Numbered from the stretch's first letter, positions 44,205-53,773 are shown. The stretch is DNA of 64,000 bases from Halococcus qingdaonensis (GCF_024508235.1 NZ_CP101943.1:2019112-2083111), one strand, 5' to 3'. Program-made: numbers and translations. The notes: generated by a model from the letters alone, not told the origin.

Positions 44205-45386
44205 ATGCAGACAGTGCTCCTCGCGGCCGGCGAAGGCACGCGGATGCGCCCGCTGACCGCCCACACGCCGAAACCGATGCTCCCGGTCGCCGACCGCCCG
44301 CTCTGTGCGCACACCGCCGACGCGGCTATCGCGGCCGGCACGGACGAACTCATTCTGGTCGTCGGCTACGAGGCCGACGCCGTCCGGGACTACTTCGGCG
44401 AGGAGTATCGCGGGATCCCGGTGAAATACGCCACGCAGGACCAACAGTTGGGAACGGCTCACGCCGTCCGCGCCGCGCGCGAACACCTCGACGGCGACTT
44501 CGCCGTCCTCTACGGCGACGACCTCTACGATCCAGGAAGTATTCAGGAACTGTTCGAGAACGCACCGGGCATCACCGCCTACCGCGCCGAAAACCCCTCC
44601 AACTACGGAGTGCTCGACACCGATGGCGAGCGAGTGGTGGGCGTCACCGAGAAGCCAGAGGAGCCCGAGACCGACCTCGTGAGCGCCGGAGCCTGTGTTT
44701 TGCCGAGCGAAGCTCGCGAGTGGCTCGACGTCGAACAGAGCGAGCGCGGCGAGTACGAACTCACGGACGTGCTCGATCGGGTGTTCGCCGAGTACGACGT
44801 CTCCTACACCGAACTCGACCGCTGGATGGGCGTCGGCCGACCCTGGGAACTCCTCGAAGCCAACGAATGGAAACTCGCCGCCCTCGACGGGCGCGTGGAC
44901 GGCGACGTCAGCGACCGCGCCGAACTCCGTGGGCCCGTCGTGGTGGAAGAGGGCGCACACGTCGAGCCGGGTGTGGTCGTCGAGGGTCCGGCCCTGATCC
45001 GGTCCGGTGCACACGTCGGTCCGAACGCCTACGTCCGCGGCGCGACGCTGCTCGGCGAGGAAGTGAGGGTCGGCAACGGCGTCGAGATCAAAAACAGCGT
45101 CGTGATGGCCGGGACGCACGTCCCCCACCTCTCGTACGTCGGCGACAGCGTTCTGGGGAAGGACGTGAATTTCGGAGCCAACACGACGGTCGCCAACCTC
45201 CGCCACGACGACGAGCCGGTGAAGCAAACTGTCAAGAGCGAGCGCGTCTCGACCGGCCGACGGAAGTACGGCGTCGTCGTCGGCGACGGGACGAAAACCG
45301 GGGTCCACACCACGCTCTATCCGGGCGTCGTGCTCGATGCGGGCACGCGGACGGAGCCGGACGAGACGGTCGCTCGCGACAGGTAG
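44205..45386 (+). CDS. glmU: Sugar-1-phosphate nucleotidylyltransferase / N-acetyltransferase (GlmU-like)
   Basis: A 393-residue bifunctional enzyme. Residues 1-220 form the nucleotidyltransferase fold with LAAGEGTRMRPLTAHTPKPMLPV at the start and YGDDLY as the metal-binding loop. The C-terminal left-handed beta-helix from about 235 has hexapeptide repeats (VVVEEGAHVEPGVVVEGPALIRSGAHVGPNAYVRG). It should make UDP-GlcNAc or dTDP-glucose-type precursors from sugar phosphates. Which sugar it prefers cannot be read from the sequence. Confidence 0.9.
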   Translation: MQTVLLAAGEGTRMRPLTAHTPKPMLPVADRPLCAHTADAAIAAGTDELILVVGYEADAVRDYFGEEYRGIPVKYATQDQQLGTAHAVRAAREHLDGDFAVLYGDDLYDPGSIQELFENAPGITAYRAENPSNYGVLDTDGERVVGVTEKPEEPETDLVSAGACVLPSEAREWLDVEQSERGEYELTDVLDRVFAEYDVSYTELDRWMGVGRPWELLEANEWKLAALDGRVDGDVSDRAELRGPVVVEEGAHVEPGVVVEGPALIRSGAHVGPNAYVRGATLLGEEVRVGNGVEIKNSVVMAGTHVPHLSYVGDSVLGKDVNFGANTTVANLRHDDEPVKQTVKSERVSTGRRKYGVVVGDGTKTGVHTTLYPGVVLDAGTRTEPDETVARDR

Positions 45387-45421
45387 TCGGATATTTATAT
45401 CGTGAGATGTGAACACGGGCC

Positions 45422-45601
45422 ATGAACGATCCGACGTCCGCGGTCGGCGAGGCTACCGAAGGAAGCGCGCCGACGTGTGCGAGCTGCGACGAGAAGATCG
45501 TCGACGAGCCGACCCATCGCGTGCTGACGGGCATCGAAAACGGACAGGTGAGCACCGAGCATTTCTGTGACGAGGATTGCCGCGCGGCGTTCGTGGGCTG
45601 A
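45422..45601 (+). CDS. Small zinc-finger protein, 59 residues
   Basis: The ATG at 45422 encodes 59 residues with CASC near 20 and C-x4-C (HFCDEDCRAAF) near 52, a treble-clef-like CxxC...CxxxC pattern common in short haloarchaeal proteins (DUF7576-type by recollection). It begins about 35 bp after glmU and about 20 bp after an AT-rich TATA-like element (GATATTTATA). Its function is unknown. Confidence 0.65.
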   Translation: MNDPTSAVGEATEGSAPTCASCDEKIVDEPTHRVLTGIENGQVSTEHFCDEDCRAAFVG

Positions 45602-45604
45602 GGG

Positions 45605-46027
45605 TCAGAACTCGACGTTCGAGGTCGAGGTGAGATCCACATCGTCGTCCTCTTTCGGCCCGGTGGCGACGAACTCGTAGCGTTCGTCGGCGAGTCGCAC
45701 GGCACCGTTCTCGACTGCGATGGCGATGTCGGCGAGGCGTGCGCCCTCGCAGGGGCCGAACGTGCAGTAGCCGGTGTCGGCCTCGAACATCGCGCCGTGG
45801 TTCGTACAGACGATCTCGCCGTTCCGGCACTCCGCGCCCGACCCCTTGTCAAGGCCGATATGGGTGAAATGCATACAGTGGTTCAGCCACGCTTCGATGC
45901 CGTCGTCGGTGTCGACGAGAACGGCCTCGTGGGTTTCTCCATTATCGCGTTCACGGATCCTGAACAGCGCCGTCGTGTCGGCAGGAACGTCGTCGACCGG
46001 CATGATCGTGCCGTCAGCGGATGCCAT
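45605..46027 (-). CDS. Rieske [2Fe-2S] domain protein
   Basis: Starting MASADGTIMPVDDVP at the ATG ending at 46027, the 140-residue protein has the Rieske cluster motif: C-M-H in LNHCMHFTH and C-T-N-H in VCTNHGAMF, 16 residues apart. A further cysteine pair in CTFGPCEG follows. It is a soluble ferredoxin-like Rieske protein, not a bc1 subunit, because it has no membrane anchor. Its partner may be an oxygenase or reductase elsewhere. It is 50 bp downstream of the MDR reductase on the same strand. Confidence 0.85.
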   Translation of the reverse strand: MASADGTIMPVDDVPADTTALFRIRERDNGETHEAVLVDTDDGIEAWLNHCMHFTHIGLDKGSGAECRNGEIVCTNHGAMFEADTGYCTFGPCEGARLADIAIAVENGAVRLADERYEFVATGPKEDDDVDLTSTSNVEF

Positions 46028-46077
46028 CACCCGGAGTTGGCGACCGACCGGGGTAGGCCCGTCGTTTGCGAATAGGA

Positions 46078-47100
46078 CTACTCGCTCGGCTCGGCGACCT
46101 TCACGACCTGTTTGCCGATGTTGTCGCCCTCGAACAGTCCGAGGAAGGCGTCGGGTGCGTTCTCGAAGCCATCGACGATCGACTCGCGATGGACGAGGTC
46201 GCCGTCTTCCACCCATTCCTGGAGGCGCGCGTTGGCCTGCTCGAAACGGGCCACGTAGTCGCCCACGAGCAGTCCCTGGACGCGGGCGCGCGAGGGGATG
46301 AGCAGCGGGAGCTTCCGAGGACCGGTCGCGACGCCCTCGTCGTTGTACGTGGCGATCTGCCCACAGACCGCGACGCGCGCGTCGACGTTGAGCTGCGTGA
46401 AGACGGCGTCCGAGATCGGCCCGCCGACGTTGTCGAAGTAGCCGTCGACGCCCTCGGGAGCCGCCTCGTCAAGCGCCGCGCGGTAGTCGTCGGTCTCTTT
46501 GTAGTTGATGCCGGCGTCGAAGCCGAGATCGTCTTCGAGATAGTCGACTTTCTCGTCGCTGCCCGCGAAGCCGACGACGCGCGCACCGGCGAAGGACGCC
46601 AGTTGGCCGACCGTCGAGCCGACCGCACCGGCCGCGCCCGAGACGGCCACCGTATCGCCCGGGGTCGGTTCGACCACCTCGCGCGTGCCGAAGTAGGCAG
46701 TTCGACCGGGCATGCCCAGCACGCCGAGATACGATTCGGGCGGGGCGTTCGCGCTCGGTTCGACGGGTGCGAGATCGTCGCCGTCGAGGGTCGCGTACTC
46801 GCTCCAGGAGCCGTTGCCGAAGACGAACTCGCCAGCCTTCCAGTCGTCGTGTTCGGAGTCGACGATCTCGCCGACGACGTGGCCGGCCATCGGTTCGCCC
46901 ACGTCCCACGGGTCGGCGTACGATTCGCGGTCGCGCATCCGTCCGCGCATGTACGGATCTACGGACAGGAAGAGCGTGCGGACGAGCACCTCGCTGTGTT
47001 TCGGCTCCGGAATCTCGGTCTCTTCGAGTTCGAAGGTGTCGCGGTCGGGCTTGCCCTCTGGCCGTTTGCCGAGAACGAACTGTCGATTGGTCTGGCTCAC
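46078..47100 (-). CDS. NADP-dependent MDR oxidoreductase (prostaglandin reductase/CurA-like)
   Basis: The GTG at 47100 starts SQTNRQFVLGKRPEGKP, the usual beginning of this family; an ATG 20 codons upstream would add a non-conserved leader. The protein of about 340 residues has no zinc ligands. The Rossmann motif is SGAAGAVGSTVGQLA near 150, and YFDNVGGPISDAV and the C-terminal AFLGLFEGDNIGKQVVKV block are typical. It should reduce the double bond of alpha,beta-unsaturated carbonyls with NADPH. It is divergent from the formaldehyde-dehydrogenase-like gene. Confidence 0.88.
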   Translation of the reverse strand: MSQTNRQFVLGKRPEGKPDRDTFELEETEIPEPKHSEVLVRTLFLSVDPYMRGRMRDRESYADPWDVGEPMAGHVVGEIVDSEHDDWKAGEFVFGNGSWSEYATLDGDDLAPVEPSANAPPESYLGVLGMPGRTAYFGTREVVEPTPGDTVAVSGAAGAVGSTVGQLASFAGARVVGFAGSDEKVDYLEDDLGFDAGINYKETDDYRAALDEAAPEGVDGYFDNVGGPISDAVFTQLNVDARVAVCGQIATYNDEGVATGPRKLPLLIPSRARVQGLLVGDYVARFEQANARLQEWVEDGDLVHRESIVDGFENAPDAFLGLFEGDNIGKQVVKVAEPSE

Positions 47101-47214
47101 GGGGCCGGTATGGTCGACCGGCGGAGGAGCGTTCCGGTTCGCACAGCCACCGATATGCATTAATGATTACAAAAGATTGAAGCACACCTCGCCTGCATGT
47201 GTTTTTGGAACACA

Positions 47215-48378
47215 ATGTCAATGGAAGCAGTCGTCTATCAGGGCGAACACGAAGTGGCCGTCGAGGAGGTCGACGAACCCGAGATCGAACATCCCAACGA
47301 CGTGGTGATCGACATCACGACGTCGTGCATCTGTGGCTCGGACCTCCACATGTACGAGGGGCGGACCGCGGCCGACGAGGGGATGGTCTTCGGCCACGAG
47401 AACATGGGGATCGTCGAGGAAGTCGGCGACGGCGTCAGCACGCTCGAAGAGGGCGATCGGATCGTCCTCCCGTTCAACGTGGCCTGTGGGTTCTGTGAGA
47501 ACTGTGAGAACGGCAAGACCGGCTTCTGTACCAACGTCAACCCCGGCTTCGCCGGCGGTGCCTACGGCTACGTCGCGATGGGACCATACAAAGGTGGGCA
47601 AGCCGAGAAGCTCCGCGTACCGTACGCGGACTTCAACGCGCTCAAACTCCCCGAAGGGGATGAGAACGAGGACTCGTTCGCGCTGCTGGCCGACATCTTC
47701 CCGACCGGCTGGCACGGCACGCGACTGGCCGACCTCCAGCCCGGCGAATCAGTCGCGATATACGGCGCTGGCCCCGTCGGACTGATGGCGGCCTACAGCG
47801 CGAAGATCCAGGGTGCATCCGAGATCTACTCCGTCGATCGCGTGCCGAGCCGGCTCGATCTCGCCGAAGAACACTGCGCGGCGACGCCGATCAACTTCGA
47901 GGAGGGCGACCCCGTCGAACAGATCAAGGAAATCCATGGCAGCGGCGTCGACAAGGGCGTGGACGCGGTCGGCTACCAGGCGATCGACCCGGACAAGGAG
48001 GCCGACGACGCCTACGACCCGGCACGGGAAAACCCCGCGAACGTGCTCAACAACCTCATCAGAACCGTGCGCCCGACCGGCCAGCTCGGCATCGTCGGGC
48101 TGTACGTCCCCGACGACCCTGGCGCACCCGACGAGATGGCCGCCGAAGGGCGACTGGGCATCGACTTCGGACTGCTGTTCGAGAAGGGCCAGAAACTGGG
48201 CACCGGCCAGTGCGACGTCAAATCCTACAACCGCCAGCTCCGCGACCTCATCATCGAAGATCGTGCCGACCCGAGCTTCCTCGTCTCACATCGTGTGGGT
48301 CTCGACGAGGCCCCCGAGATGTACGAGCGCTTCGACAACCGCGAGGAAGGCGTCACGAAGGTCCTGCTCGAACCCTAA
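47215..48378 (+). CDS. Zinc-dependent dehydrogenase (glutathione-independent formaldehyde dehydrogenase-like)
   Basis: The ATG at 47215 gives 387 residues. Zinc ligands lie in CICGSDLHMYEG and FGHENMG. The structural-zinc loop is CGFCENCENGKTGFC. The Rossmann motif is GAGPVGLMAAYSAK near 185. The insertion DPDKEADDAYDPARENPANVLNNLIRTVRPTG and the residues DIFPTGWHG are typical of the formaldehyde dismutase/FdhA group. It should oxidise an aldehyde or alcohol with NAD. The upstream 115 bp is shared with the divergent MDR reductase. Confidence 0.88.
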   Translation: MSMEAVVYQGEHEVAVEEVDEPEIEHPNDVVIDITTSCICGSDLHMYEGRTAADEGMVFGHENMGIVEEVGDGVSTLEEGDRIVLPFNVACGFCENCENGKTGFCTNVNPGFAGGAYGYVAMGPYKGGQAEKLRVPYADFNALKLPEGDENEDSFALLADIFPTGWHGTRLADLQPGESVAIYGAGPVGLMAAYSAKIQGASEIYSVDRVPSRLDLAEEHCAATPINFEEGDPVEQIKEIHGSGVDKGVDAVGYQAIDPDKEADDAYDPARENPANVLNNLIRTVRPTGQLGIVGLYVPDDPGAPDEMAAEGRLGIDFGLLFEKGQKLGTGQCDVKSYNRQLRDLIIEDRADPSFLVSHRVGLDEAPEMYERFDNREEGVTKVLLEP

Positions 48379-48505
48379 CTCCCCCGATCACCGGTTTTTG
48401 CGCGCCTCGCGACACCCGTAGCGGACAGTGACCACGGGGAGGGGGCCGAGTCGCGCCCGCACAAACGTTATGTCCCACGACCGGGTAGCCACGGTATCGA
48501 TACCC

Positions 48506-48661
48506 ATGTGCATCTACTGTAGCTACGACATGGAGGGTTGGGGCAAACTGCTTGACTACGACGATACCTACCAGGAGGTCGTCCGCGGGGACGAGACGAC
48601 GGACTCGAACTACGGCTTCCACGAGTCGTGGGACGAACTCCGCGAGCAGGTCTCGCCGTAA
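48506..48661 (+). CDS. Short CxxC peptide, 51 residues, unknown
   Basis: The peptide MCIYCSYDMEGWGKLLDYDDTY has one CxxC pair right at the N-terminus and an acidic C-terminus. An in-frame ATG at 48470 would add 12 residues. It lies between fdhA and cobW and its stop is 2 bp from the convergent cobW stop. The function is unknown; a metal- or thiol-binding role is only a guess. Confidence 0.5.
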   Translation: MCIYCSYDMEGWGKLLDYDDTYQEVVRGDETTDSNYGFHESWDELREQVSP

Positions 48662-48662
48662 C

Positions 48663-49772
48663 TCAGTTCGTCGGGAACGGATCGTCGAACGCGCGATTTT
48701 CCGATTCGTCGTCGCCGAGCAGACAATCGTCTAGAGCGGTGACGATCCCCTCCTCATCCATCCCGCTGCCGATGAACACGAGTCGGGTGCGCCGATCGTC
48801 ATCGTCGCCCCATTTCCCGATCGGGCCGGCCTGGACCGACGGTCCGGCACGATTGAGTCCCATCACGTCGTCGCGCCCGGCGAGTCGGAAGACGCCTTTC
48901 GCCCGAACGACACTCTCCGTCCACGAGTCGAGCCACTCGTCGAGTCGCCCGGGGTGGAACGGCCGTTCCGCGGTGTAGATAAACGACGAGACGCCGTGGG
49001 CTGCGGCCGCCGGCTGGTCGTGATCGTGACCATCGCCAGCCAGTGCCTGCTTCCAGCCGGCCGAACGCGTGACGGCCGCGAAGTCGAACCGGTCGGTGTC
49101 GAGTACGAGTTCCGGATCGACGTCAGAGCGTATCGTCCGGACGATCTCGGCGCGGGACTGGAGCGTTCCGAGTGTGGCCTCGATCTCGTCGAGTCGCTCG
49201 TCGGGCACCATATCACATTTGTTGAGAAGGAGGACATCACAGAACTCGATTCCCTCCATCAGAACGTCCGCGAGCGGGCGGTCCATGTCGGAGTCGGCCC
49301 CCGCGGGCAGCGATGCGCCGGCGTCGAATTCCTTCCAGAAGCCGTAGGCATCGATCACCGACACCATCGTGTCGAGACGATAGTGGTCGGTCGGATCGAT
49401 ATCGCTCTCGTCGGAACCCTCCAGGAACGTCCGCGCGACGGGCACCGGCTCGCTGATGCCGGACGATTCGACCACCAGAACGTCGAAACAACGGGTTTCG
49501 GCGAGGCGCGCGGCTTCGGTGAGCAGATCGTCCTGGAGCCGACAGCAGATACAGCCGTTCGAGAGGTCGACGATGCCCGGATCGTCGGCGTCGTCCGAGC
49601 GCGCGAGCAGTTCGGCGTCGACGTTCATCTCGCCCATATCGTTGACGATGACGGCGATCTCGCGACCGCCGGGGGAGGCCAGCAATCGGTTGAGCAGCGT
49701 CGTCTTCCCCGCGCCGAGCGGGCCGCTCACGACCGTCACGGGGATCGGTTCCGATGCCGTGGTGTGCGTCAT
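48663..49772 (-). CDS. CobW/COG0523 GTPase, putative metal chaperone
   Basis: A 369-residue protein. Walker A is GPLGAGKTTL (17-26), the metal-binding CxCC is GCICC (C74, C76, C77), and the GTP specificity motif is LLNKCD near 180. The C-terminal CobW domain has a histidine-rich loop (GDGHDHDQ) and ends with FIGSGMDEEGIVTALDDCLL. COG0523 proteins deliver zinc, cobalt or nickel to target enzymes. Several zinc-dependent dehydrogenases lie nearby, but no direct link is shown. Confidence 0.88.
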   Translation of the reverse strand: MTHTTASEPIPVTVVSGPLGAGKTTLLNRLLASPGGREIAVIVNDMGEMNVDAELLARSDDADDPGIVDLSNGCICCRLQDDLLTEAARLAETRCFDVLVVESSGISEPVPVARTFLEGSDESDIDPTDHYRLDTMVSVIDAYGFWKEFDAGASLPAGADSDMDRPLADVLMEGIEFCDVLLLNKCDMVPDERLDEIEATLGTLQSRAEIVRTIRSDVDPELVLDTDRFDFAAVTRSAGWKQALAGDGHDHDQPAAAAHGVSSFIYTAERPFHPGRLDEWLDSWTESVVRAKGVFRLAGRDDVMGLNRAGPSVQAGPIGKWGDDDDRRTRLVFIGSGMDEEGIVTALDDCLLGDDESENRAFDDPFPTN

Positions 49773-49836
49773 CGTCCGTCCTACGGAACGGAGCTACTAC
49801 ACTCTTGCAGCTAGCGCGCTGTCACGACTCGGGTTC

Positions 49837-50575
49837 CTACCTCTCCATGCCGCCGTTGACCGCGATGATCTGGCCGGTCATGTACTCGGAGTCGTCGCAG
49901 GCGACGAACCGGACGATGCCGGCGATGTCCTCGACGCTGGCGAAGCGATCGAGCGGGATGCGCTGGCGGATCTTCTCCTTCACGTCGTCCGGAACGTCGT
50001 CGAGCATGTCGGTCTCGACGAACCCCGGCGCGACGCAGTTCGCGGTCGATCCCGAACTGGCGAGTTCGAGCGCGATGGTGCGCGTGAAGCCGAACAGCCC
50101 GCTCTTGGTCGCCGCGTAGTTCGCCTGACCGTAGTTGCCCTGCTGGTCGACGACGCTCGAGACGTTGATCAGCCGCCCGTGCTCGGCGTCGCCGATGTCC
50201 TCGAAGAAGGCGTTCGTACAGTTGAAGACGCCACCCAGGTTCACGTCCACGACGCGCTGCCAGTCCTCGCGGGTCATATTCGCGAACGTCCGATCGACGG
50301 TGATGCCGGCGTTGTTCACGAGCACGCCGATCGGGCCGAACAGTTCGTGGACCCGCTCGCGCAGGGCCTCGACCTCGTCCGGCTCGGCGACATCGGCCTG
50401 GAGCGGAACGGCGGTTCCACCCTCCTCCTTGATGGCCTCTGCCGTCTCGTGGGCGGCGGCCTCCGACGATCGGTAGTTCACGACGACGGTCGCACCGTTG
50501 CGACCGAGCCCTCGGTGATCCCCGTCCGATTCCCCGCGATCCACCCGTCACGACGCACGTTTGCTTCGAGTTCAT
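49837..50575 (-). pseudogene. Acetoacetyl-CoA / 3-oxoacyl-ACP reductase (SDR), frameshifted
   Basis: The start MNSKQTCVVTGGSRGIGRG lies in one frame (ATG ending at 50575) and the rest of a normal SDR (NGATVVVNYRSSEAAAHETA to IIAVNGGMER) in another. Between them, near 50500-50522, two short G-runs each seem to lack one G; restoring both yields GIGRGITEGLGRNGATVVVN. The catalytic YxxxK (YAATK), NNAG and SSVV motifs are intact. PhaB-type enzymes supply 3-hydroxyacyl-CoA for polyhydroxyalkanoate. Because both defects sit in homopolymers, a sequencing error is a real possibility. Confidence 0.78.
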
Positions 50576-50747
50576 TGTGGCGTTGCGAGCGTCGGAGGTC
50601 ACTCGCCGTCCCGACCGTCTCCACACGACGTTACCCCCGCGCCCTCACCGTCGACCATGACACTGGATCGAAAATTCTCACTCCCTGATAGCAACGGGGG
50701 GTTCATACCGTTCGGCCCACGCTACGCTCGATCGGTTCGCGCTACAA

Positions 50748-50821
50748 AGCCAGGGGTGGGATTTGAACCCACGAATTCTCGATTACAAATCGAGTGCTTG
50801 CACCACCCAAGCTCCCCTGGC
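50748..50821 (-). tRNA. tRNA-Thr (anticodon TGT)
   Basis: The minus strand folds as a 74-nt tRNA: acceptor GCCAGGG pairs with CCCTGGC followed by discriminator T. The anticodon stem CTCGA/TCGAG encloses the loop TTTGTAA, so the anticodon is TGT (plus-strand 50785-50787), and the T-arm is GTGGG-TTCAAAT-CCCAC. No intron and no encoded CCA are seen. Confidence 0.95.
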
Positions 50822-50832
50822 GCACTCGTGGG

Positions 50833-51315
50833 TTACCCACGGCCCGATTTGTCGCTGTCGCTTTCGAGCGACTTCTCGAAGTCGATGCGGTGTGGCTCGT
50901 AGCCCGCCCGCGCGTAAAAGCGCCGTGCTGCCTCGTTGTCCGCGAGCGCGGAGAGAACGACGGCGTCGAACCCCGCCGCGGCCAGTTCGTGCTCGGCGGC
51001 CGCGAGCAGCTCCGTGCCGATGCCCTCGTTTCGCCGTTCCGGGCGGACGACGATGTTCCGGACGATACCGCGCGAGACGTCCTGCTCGAACCGCTCGGAT
51101 TCGGGTCCGAACATGACGAACCCCACGATCGCGCCGTCCTCGCGGGCGACCAACAGCCCGCCGGCGACGATATCGCGGACGATCGCCTCGCGGATGGTCG
51201 CCCGATTGGGCTCGGCACGGAAATGCGAGCCGAACGCGCGCTGATCACGGGCGAGTTCGACCCACAGCTCCGCGATCTCGCCCGCGGCCGCGGTGTCGGG
51301 CGGTTCGATGGTCAC
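50833..51315 (-). CDS. GNAT-family N-acetyltransferase
   Basis: A 160-residue single-domain acetyltransferase. The acetyl-CoA loop is RPERRNEGIGTELLAAAEHEL near 92-112, preceded by the beta-bulge strand GIVRNIVV, and followed by LSALADNEAARRFYARAGYEP, the typical end of the fold. The start overlaps the pgk stop (51312-51315), so it is translationally coupled to phosphoglycerate kinase. The substrate is unknown. Confidence 0.85.
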   Translation of the reverse strand: MTIEPPDTAAAGEIAELWVELARDQRAFGSHFRAEPNRATIREAIVRDIVAGGLLVAREDGAIVGFVMFGPESERFEQDVSRGIVRNIVVRPERRNEGIGTELLAAAEHELAAAGFDAVVLSALADNEAARRFYARAGYEPHRIDFEKSLESDSDKSGRG

Positions 51316-52502
51316 TCGTCGAGCGCCTCGACGGCGGGAAGGGAATCGCCAGCGAGCAGCGCGAGCGACGCGCCGCCGCCGGTGCTCACGTGCGAGAACC
51401 CATCGATGCCCAGCCGCCGGATCGCCGCCGCCGTGTCGCCGCCGCCGACGATGCTGTGATCGGCCTCGCTGGCCGTCGAGTAGAGTTCACGCGTCCCGTG
51501 GGCGAACGTCTCCTCCTCGAAGACGCCCGCCGGCCCGTTCAGGATCACCGTGCCGGCGTCATCGAGGATCTCGGAATAGGCGGCGACGGTCTCGCTACCG
51601 ACGTCCATCGCCGGCGTCTCGGTCTCCTGGGGCAGTTCCACGACGGGGATCTCGTGGCGCTCGCCATTTCGTTCGATCGCGACATCCTCCGGAACGCGGA
51701 GCTCGTCGTGGGCATCGAGTAGTTCGCCCGCGCGATCGATCTCGTCCCAGTAGCCCTGATCGTAGACGAACTCGGCGCTCGCGGTTCCCAGTTCCGCGCC
51801 GCTGGCGAGTAGGCAGACGTTGCCGACGAGGCCCGCGGTCAGCACCGTGTCGGCGAGGCCGCGTTCGAGGACGCTCCGGGCCACACCAATGGAATCGCCG
51901 ACCTTCGCGCCGCCGAGCAGATAGACGCGGGGGCGCGGAGTCTCCTCGATGGTCGCGAGCACGTCGAGTTCGCGCTCCATCACCCGGCCGGCGTAGCCCG
52001 GCAGTCGCTGTGGAAAGCCGACGAGCGAGGGCTGTGAGCGGTGGGCGGCGGCGAAGGCGTCGTTGACGTAGACGTCGAGGGCGGGCACGAGCCCCTCGAC
52101 GAGATGGGTGTCGGCCGCGCGCTCGGGATCGAACTCCATGTACTCCTCGGCGTAGAAGCGGGTGTTTTCGAGCAGGACTGCCTCCCCGCCATCGAGCCCC
52201 GCGACGCGCTCCCTGGCAGCGGCCGAAAAGGTGGCGTCGCAGTAGTCGACAGGGAATGAGAGCAGTTCGTCGAGGCGGTCGGCATGGGCGGCGAGCGTCG
52301 AGAAATCGTCGTCGCCAGGGCGACCCTGATGGGCGAGAATCGCCACGCGTGCGCCGCGTTCGAGCAGCTCCGAGAGGGTCTCGACGTGGGCGCGCAGGCG
52401 GGCGTCGTCGGCTAACCCCGTCTCGGAGAGCGGGCTGTTGATGTCGATGCGCACCCCGACGGCGACGCCCTCGCAGTCGAGGTCGTCGAGGGTTCGGATC
52501 AT
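51312..52502 (-). CDS. pgk: Phosphoglycerate kinase
   Basis: The ATG ending at 52502 starts MIRTLDDLDCEGVAVGVRIDINSPL, where RIDINSPL is the substrate-binding signature. Further blocks are LAHQGRPG, YVNDAFAAAHRSQPS, LLGGAKVGDSI, ILNGPAGVFEEE and the C-terminal nucleotide loop GGGDTAAAIRRLG and STGGGASL. The length of 396 is normal. It interconverts 1,3-bisphosphoglycerate and ADP with 3-phosphoglycerate and ATP. The start is 107 bp from the divergent livH. Confidence 0.96.
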   Translation of the reverse strand: MIRTLDDLDCEGVAVGVRIDINSPLSETGLADDARLRAHVETLSELLERGARVAILAHQGRPGDDDFSTLAAHADRLDELLSFPVDYCDATFSAAARERVAGLDGGEAVLLENTRFYAEEYMEFDPERAADTHLVEGLVPALDVYVNDAFAAAHRSQPSLVGFPQRLPGYAGRVMERELDVLATIEETPRPRVYLLGGAKVGDSIGVARSVLERGLADTVLTAGLVGNVCLLASGAELGTASAEFVYDQGYWDEIDRAGELLDAHDELRVPEDVAIERNGERHEIPVVELPQETETPAMDVGSETVAAYSEILDDAGTVILNGPAGVFEEETFAHGTRELYSTASEADHSIVGGGDTAAAIRRLGIDGFSHVSTGGGASLALLAGDSLPAVEALDE

Positions 52503-52609
52503 TGTGCGCCCTCCTTCGGCCGCCGGCAAATCCCTTTCCCTCCCGATCGCCGGACGGAGGGAGCAACACTTATTACGGTCTCCCCCACCGTTTCATGTGG
52601 ACTCGTATC

Positions 52610-53713
52610 ATGGGTATTGCTGAAACCTACTCTCGCGGCCGGAGCGTCGTCGCCGAACAACCCCTCACGCTGCTGGTCGCGGTCGTCTGTGTGCTGCTGG
52701 CGGTCGATCTGGTTTCGAAACTACTGAGCGGCTCGCTGTCGGTGCTCAGCCTCGCCGTCTTCCTCAAGGACGGGCTGATCCTCGGGCTTGTCATCGGGCT
52801 CGCGGGGGTCGGGCTCTCGATGACGTACTCGATCCTCGGCTTTCCCAACTTCGCTCACGGCGATTACATCTCCAGCGGTGCGTTCGCCGGCTGGGCGACC
52901 ACCTACGTGATCGCGGGGCTCGGCACGGTGTCGGTCGGCGACCTGCTCCTGCTCGGCGTCAGCGGCGACGCGACCGCGGGCAGCGTCGGCGTGAGCGTCG
53001 TCTCGACGCCGCTGGCGGTCGTCGCGGGGCTCGTCATGGCGGCCGTGTTCACCATCGCGCTCACCCTGCTTATCGATCGGCTCGTCTACAAGCCGATGCG
53101 CGATCAGGAGGGGATCTCGTTGCTCATCGCGAGCGTCGGCGTCGCGCTCGCGCTGCGCTATCTGATCGCGTTCGTCTTCGGCACCAGTCGGCCGGGAATC
53201 ACCGGCGGGTCGATCCCGGGGATCACCGTTCCGGGCGTCGGCATCCAGATCAACGCCCACGAGGCAACGCTCGCGGTCTGTGCGATCGGGCTGCTGGTCG
53301 GCGTCCACGTCGTGCTCCAGTACACGAAGCTCGGGACGGCGATGCGCGCGATGGCCGACAACCGCGATCTCGCGCGCGTCACCGGAATTCCAACGGAACG
53401 CGTCGTCCGCGCCACGTGGGTCATCGGCGGCGGACTCACCGGTGCGGCGGGCTATCTCATCACGCTCGAGACGGGCACCATCGCCTTCGACTTCGGCTGG
53501 GTGCTGCTCCTCCTCATTTTTGCGGCAGTCATTCTCGGTGGTATCGGCTCGGTCTACGGCGCGATGTTCGGCGGGTTGCTCATCGGACTCGCGAGCACGG
53601 TGTCGCTGGTCTGGATCCCCTCCGATTTTACCACCGTCGCGGCCTTTCTCGTGATGATCTTCATGCTGTTGGTCAGGCCGTCGGGGCTGTTCGGCGGGGT
53701 GACGACCGCATGA
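52610..53713 (+). CDS. livH: Branched-chain amino-acid ABC permease (LivH-type)
   Basis: A 367-residue permease starting at 52610; an in-frame ATG 15 bp earlier is also possible. About eight membrane helices are visible, with the family landmarks GLSMTYSILGFPNFAHGDYI near 68-87 and the EAA-like cytoplasmic loop TAMRAMADNRDLARVTGIPTERV near 245. It begins the livHMGF operon. A TATA-like CTTATTA lies about 40 bp upstream. Confidence 0.9.
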   Translation: MGIAETYSRGRSVVAEQPLTLLVAVVCVLLAVDLVSKLLSGSLSVLSLAVFLKDGLILGLVIGLAGVGLSMTYSILGFPNFAHGDYISSGAFAGWATTYVIAGLGTVSVGDLLLLGVSGDATAGSVGVSVVSTPLAVVAGLVMAAVFTIALTLLIDRLVYKPMRDQEGISLLIASVGVALALRYLIAFVFGTSRPGITGGSIPGITVPGVGIQINAHEATLAVCAIGLLVGVHVVLQYTKLGTAMRAMADNRDLARVTGIPTERVVRATWVIGGGLTGAAGYLITLETGTIAFDFGWVLLLLIFAAVILGGIGSVYGAMFGGLLIGLASTVSLVWIPSDFTTVAAFLVMIFMLLVRPSGLFGGVTTA

Positions 53714-53773
53714 CCGCCCCGCGACTGAATGGATACCGTCACCGACTGCGGCTGCGGCCAGCGAGGTGGACCG

